Of a stretch of 15,597 nucleotides of DNA, positions 14,121 to 15,597 are shown piece after piece. The notes below the pieces were generated by a model, which saw only the letters and a list, made by a program, of their open reading frames with translations, had not been told where the DNA came from and made no database searches. Location of the stretch: the NCBI GenBank assembly GCA_017997315.1, contig JAGOFF010000031.1, positions 1 through 15,597 on the forward strand. Direction: 5' to 3'. Within the stretch, counting starts at the first letter, position 1. The number at the start of each line of letters is the position of its first letter. Made by a program: the position numbers and the translations under genes. The stretch comes from Clostridia bacterium (GTDB taxonomy: Bacteria; Bacillota; Clostridia; Saccharofermentanales; UBA5734).

Positions 14121-15597
14121 ATGCAGAGTGAAGACAAACCCAAAGAGCGGAACTCAGCCGCAGAGCCGATCCGCATCGGCGTCCGGGCCCTGGCGGAATA
14201 TGTCCATCGGACCGGCGGCCTGTCCCCGGTCGGATTTTCGGATCTGACCGCGCAGGACGGAACCCGCGCTCACCAGCGTTTTTTCAAATCGTTTGCCCCG
14301 GAAGGGGATGCTTCGGACTTTCGGTCCGAGGTGTATCTGGAAGGATCGTTTGAAGAACAGGACGTGGCCATGCGCATCACCGGACGGATCGATGCGGTGG
14401 TCCGGACCCCCGGTTCCGCGCGGGCAACGGTGCGGATCATTGAGGCCAAGACGGTATCCGGGACATTGGACGCGGTCCAAGCGGGTGGTGATCCCGTACA
14501 CTGGGCCCAGGCCATGCTGTATGCCTGGATGTATGCGGAGTCGGTTCCCGAAGAGGATGTTACGCAGGTCAGCCTGTACTACCTGACTGCGGATACCGGG
14601 GATACCAGGGAATTCAACCGGCAGGTCACCCGCCCGGAACTGGACCGGTTCTACACCGATACCTGCCGGGCTTATGTCCGTTGGGCTTCCGATGTACTCC
14701 GGTACCGGCAGGCGCGTGACCTGTCGGCCGTTTCGGTCCGGTTTCCCTATCCCAGTGTTCGCTCGGGACAGAAGCCGTTCATGAACCAGGTGCTGGACGC
14801 AGTCCGGCAGAAGTCCGCCATGCTGATCCAGGCGCCAACCGGAACCGGAAAGACCATGTCCGCGCTGTATCCGGCCGTCAAAGCCGTGGCGCACCATCTG
14901 ACGGACAACGTGTTCTACCTGACCGCAAAGGCCTCGACCCGGATCGTGGCGGAGAACGCGATGGACGACCTGCGCCGCAAAGGACTGGTGATGAAAAGCA
15001 TCACACTGTTCGCGAAGGAATCGCTCTGTCCGGTGCCTGATCTGTATTGTGAAACCCGCCAGTGTCCGTATGCGACGCAATACCACGAGAATCTCCATGC
15101 CGCGATGGACCGGCTCATGACCTTCCCGTCCGTGAGCCGGGACAACCTGCTTGCCTGTGCGGAAACCTACAAAGTATGCCCGTTTGAACTCAGCCTGGAT
15201 TTTTCCCTGTATTGTGACGTGATCATCTGCGACTACAACTACGCGTTCGATCCGCGCGTCCGCCTGGTCCGGTATTTCGACGAATCGGTCGATGCGCGGC
15301 GACTGCTGCTGGTCGACGAGGCGCACAATCTGCCCGACCGGTCCCGGGAGATGTTCAGCGCGGAAATCGGCGAGACGGCGCTTCGTGACATGGCCGGCGT
15401 GCTGGAAGGCATCGATCCTGCGCTGGACAAGGCGGTCAAGGCGCTGACGGAACACTTTGACGGGATCATTGGGGGACTGAATTCCGACCGTCCATTCCTG
15501 GACGGGCTTGAAGAGGGGGTTATGCCCGCCGACATCCTGTCCGCGGAGGCCTTCCGTTCGACCCGTGCCCGTCCGGCAAGGCTGTGCGGCCGGCTGC
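14121..15597 (+). CDS. PD-(D/E)XK nuclease-like domain fused to XPD/DinG-type iron-sulfur helicase (3' end outside window)
   Basis: An open frame of 492 codons that continues past the right edge. The N-terminal part carries a PD-(D/E)XK nuclease-like signature: RIDAV with Asp91, RIIEAK with Glu108 and Lys110, and the QAMLY motif (130-134). The helicase core follows: QAPTGTGKT with Walker A (GTGKT 241-245) and VDEAHNLPD with the DEAH box at 399-402. Between them lie Cys303, Cys310, Cys315, Cys346 and Cys353, in the place where XPD/DinG helicases hold a 4Fe-4S cluster; four of the five probably bind it. Helicase motifs IV-VI would lie outside. Inferred role: 5'-3' DNA unwinding with possible DNA cleavage, in repair. 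ATG at 14121 is the first start in frame, without a Shine-Dalgarno. The minus-strand frame over this gene is a shadow. Confidence 0.9.
   Translation, partial: MQSEDKPKERNSAAEPIRIGVRALAEYVHRTGGLSPVGFSDLTAQDGTRAHQRFFKSFAPEGDASDFRSEVYLEGSFEEQDVAMRITGRIDAVVRTPGSARATVRIIEAKTVSGTLDAVQAGGDPVHWAQAMLYAWMYAESVPEEDVTQVSLYYLTADTGDTREFNRQVTRPELDRFYTDTCRAYVRWASDVLRYRQARDLSAVSVRFPYPSVRSGQKPFMNQVLDAVRQKSAMLIQAPTGTGKTMSALYPAVKAVAHHLTDNVFYLTAKASTRIVAENAMDDLRRKGLVMKSITLFAKESLCPVPDLYCETRQCPYATQYHENLHAAMDRLMTFPSVSRDNLLACAETYKVCPFELSLDFSLYCDVIICDYNYAFDPRVRLVRYFDESVDARRLLLVDEAHNLPDRSREMFSAEIGETALRDMAGVLEGIDPALDKAVKALTEHFDGIIGGLNSDRPFLDGLEEGVMPADILSAEAFRSTRARPARLCGRL

Noticed and set aside
14154..15455. A 433-codon minus-strand frame over the right end
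   Set aside because: It is the shadow of the plus-strand nuclease-helicase gene, which has Walker A, DEAH and cysteine motifs in frame.
1..15597. CRISPR arrays, insertion sequences, prophage or attachment sites
   Set aside because: No repeat-spacer pattern, transposase-like frame or duplicated tRNA 3' end was seen, although four tRNA genes make integration sites possible.

Overview
The window reads as a GC-rich Bacillota-type (Firmicutes) chromosome segment. The evidence is a PyrR-controlled pyrimidine operon with a transcription attenuator, strong Shine-Dalgarno sites, a two-subunit (PyrK plus class IB PyrD) dihydroorotate dehydrogenase, and tRNA genes that encode their own CCA. The class or genus cannot be fixed from the sequence alone.

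Positions 1-11263, minus strand: one long, tightly packed pyr operon, read right to left as pyrR-pyrB-pyrC-pyrF-carA-carB-pyrK-pyrD-pyrE-like, followed by the 5' part of a YgjP-type (M48-related) metalloprotease gene that runs off the left edge. Junctions are 4-17 base overlaps or gaps of a few bases. The enzymes cover all six steps to UMP: carbamoyl phosphate (carA, carB), carbamoyl aspartate (pyrB), dihydroorotate (pyrC), orotate (pyrK, pyrD), OMP (pyrE-like) and UMP (pyrF). Upstream of pyrR lie a good sigma-A type promoter, a PyrR-binding hairpin and an intrinsic terminator, the usual PyrR attenuation layout. No uracil permease gene is present, and pyrF lies between pyrC and carA rather than near the end.

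The most surprising observation is in carA. The protein aligns along its whole length with the small subunit of carbamoyl phosphate synthetase, but every hallmark of the glutaminase site is replaced: the nucleophile motif GxCLGHQ reads GVGSGFT, the HPE motif reads TPD, and the SNGPGDP loop reads SPGPAFS. The frame is intact and the partner carB looks normal, so this looks like a glutaminase-dead small subunit kept in an otherwise complete operon. That suggests ammonia-fed carbamoyl phosphate synthesis or a second active CarA elsewhere.

Positions 11250-14041: an interleaved tRNA region. A tRNA-Leu(CAA) gene diverges from the pyr operon through overlapping promoters. Then come a convergent uroporphyrinogen-decarboxylase-family gene (minus), a tRNA(CAT)-tRNA-Tyr(GTA) pair with a near-consensus promoter, a GNAT acetyltransferase gene (minus), and tRNA-Leu(CAG). 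Each tRNA unit ends in a clear intrinsic terminator.

Positions 14109-15597, plus strand: the 5' part of a gene for an XPD/DinG-like helicase with an N-terminal PD-(D/E)XK nuclease-like domain and iron-sulfur-type cysteines, cut by the window edge. Its start codon sits exactly where transcription from an extended -10 promoter should begin, so it may be leaderless.
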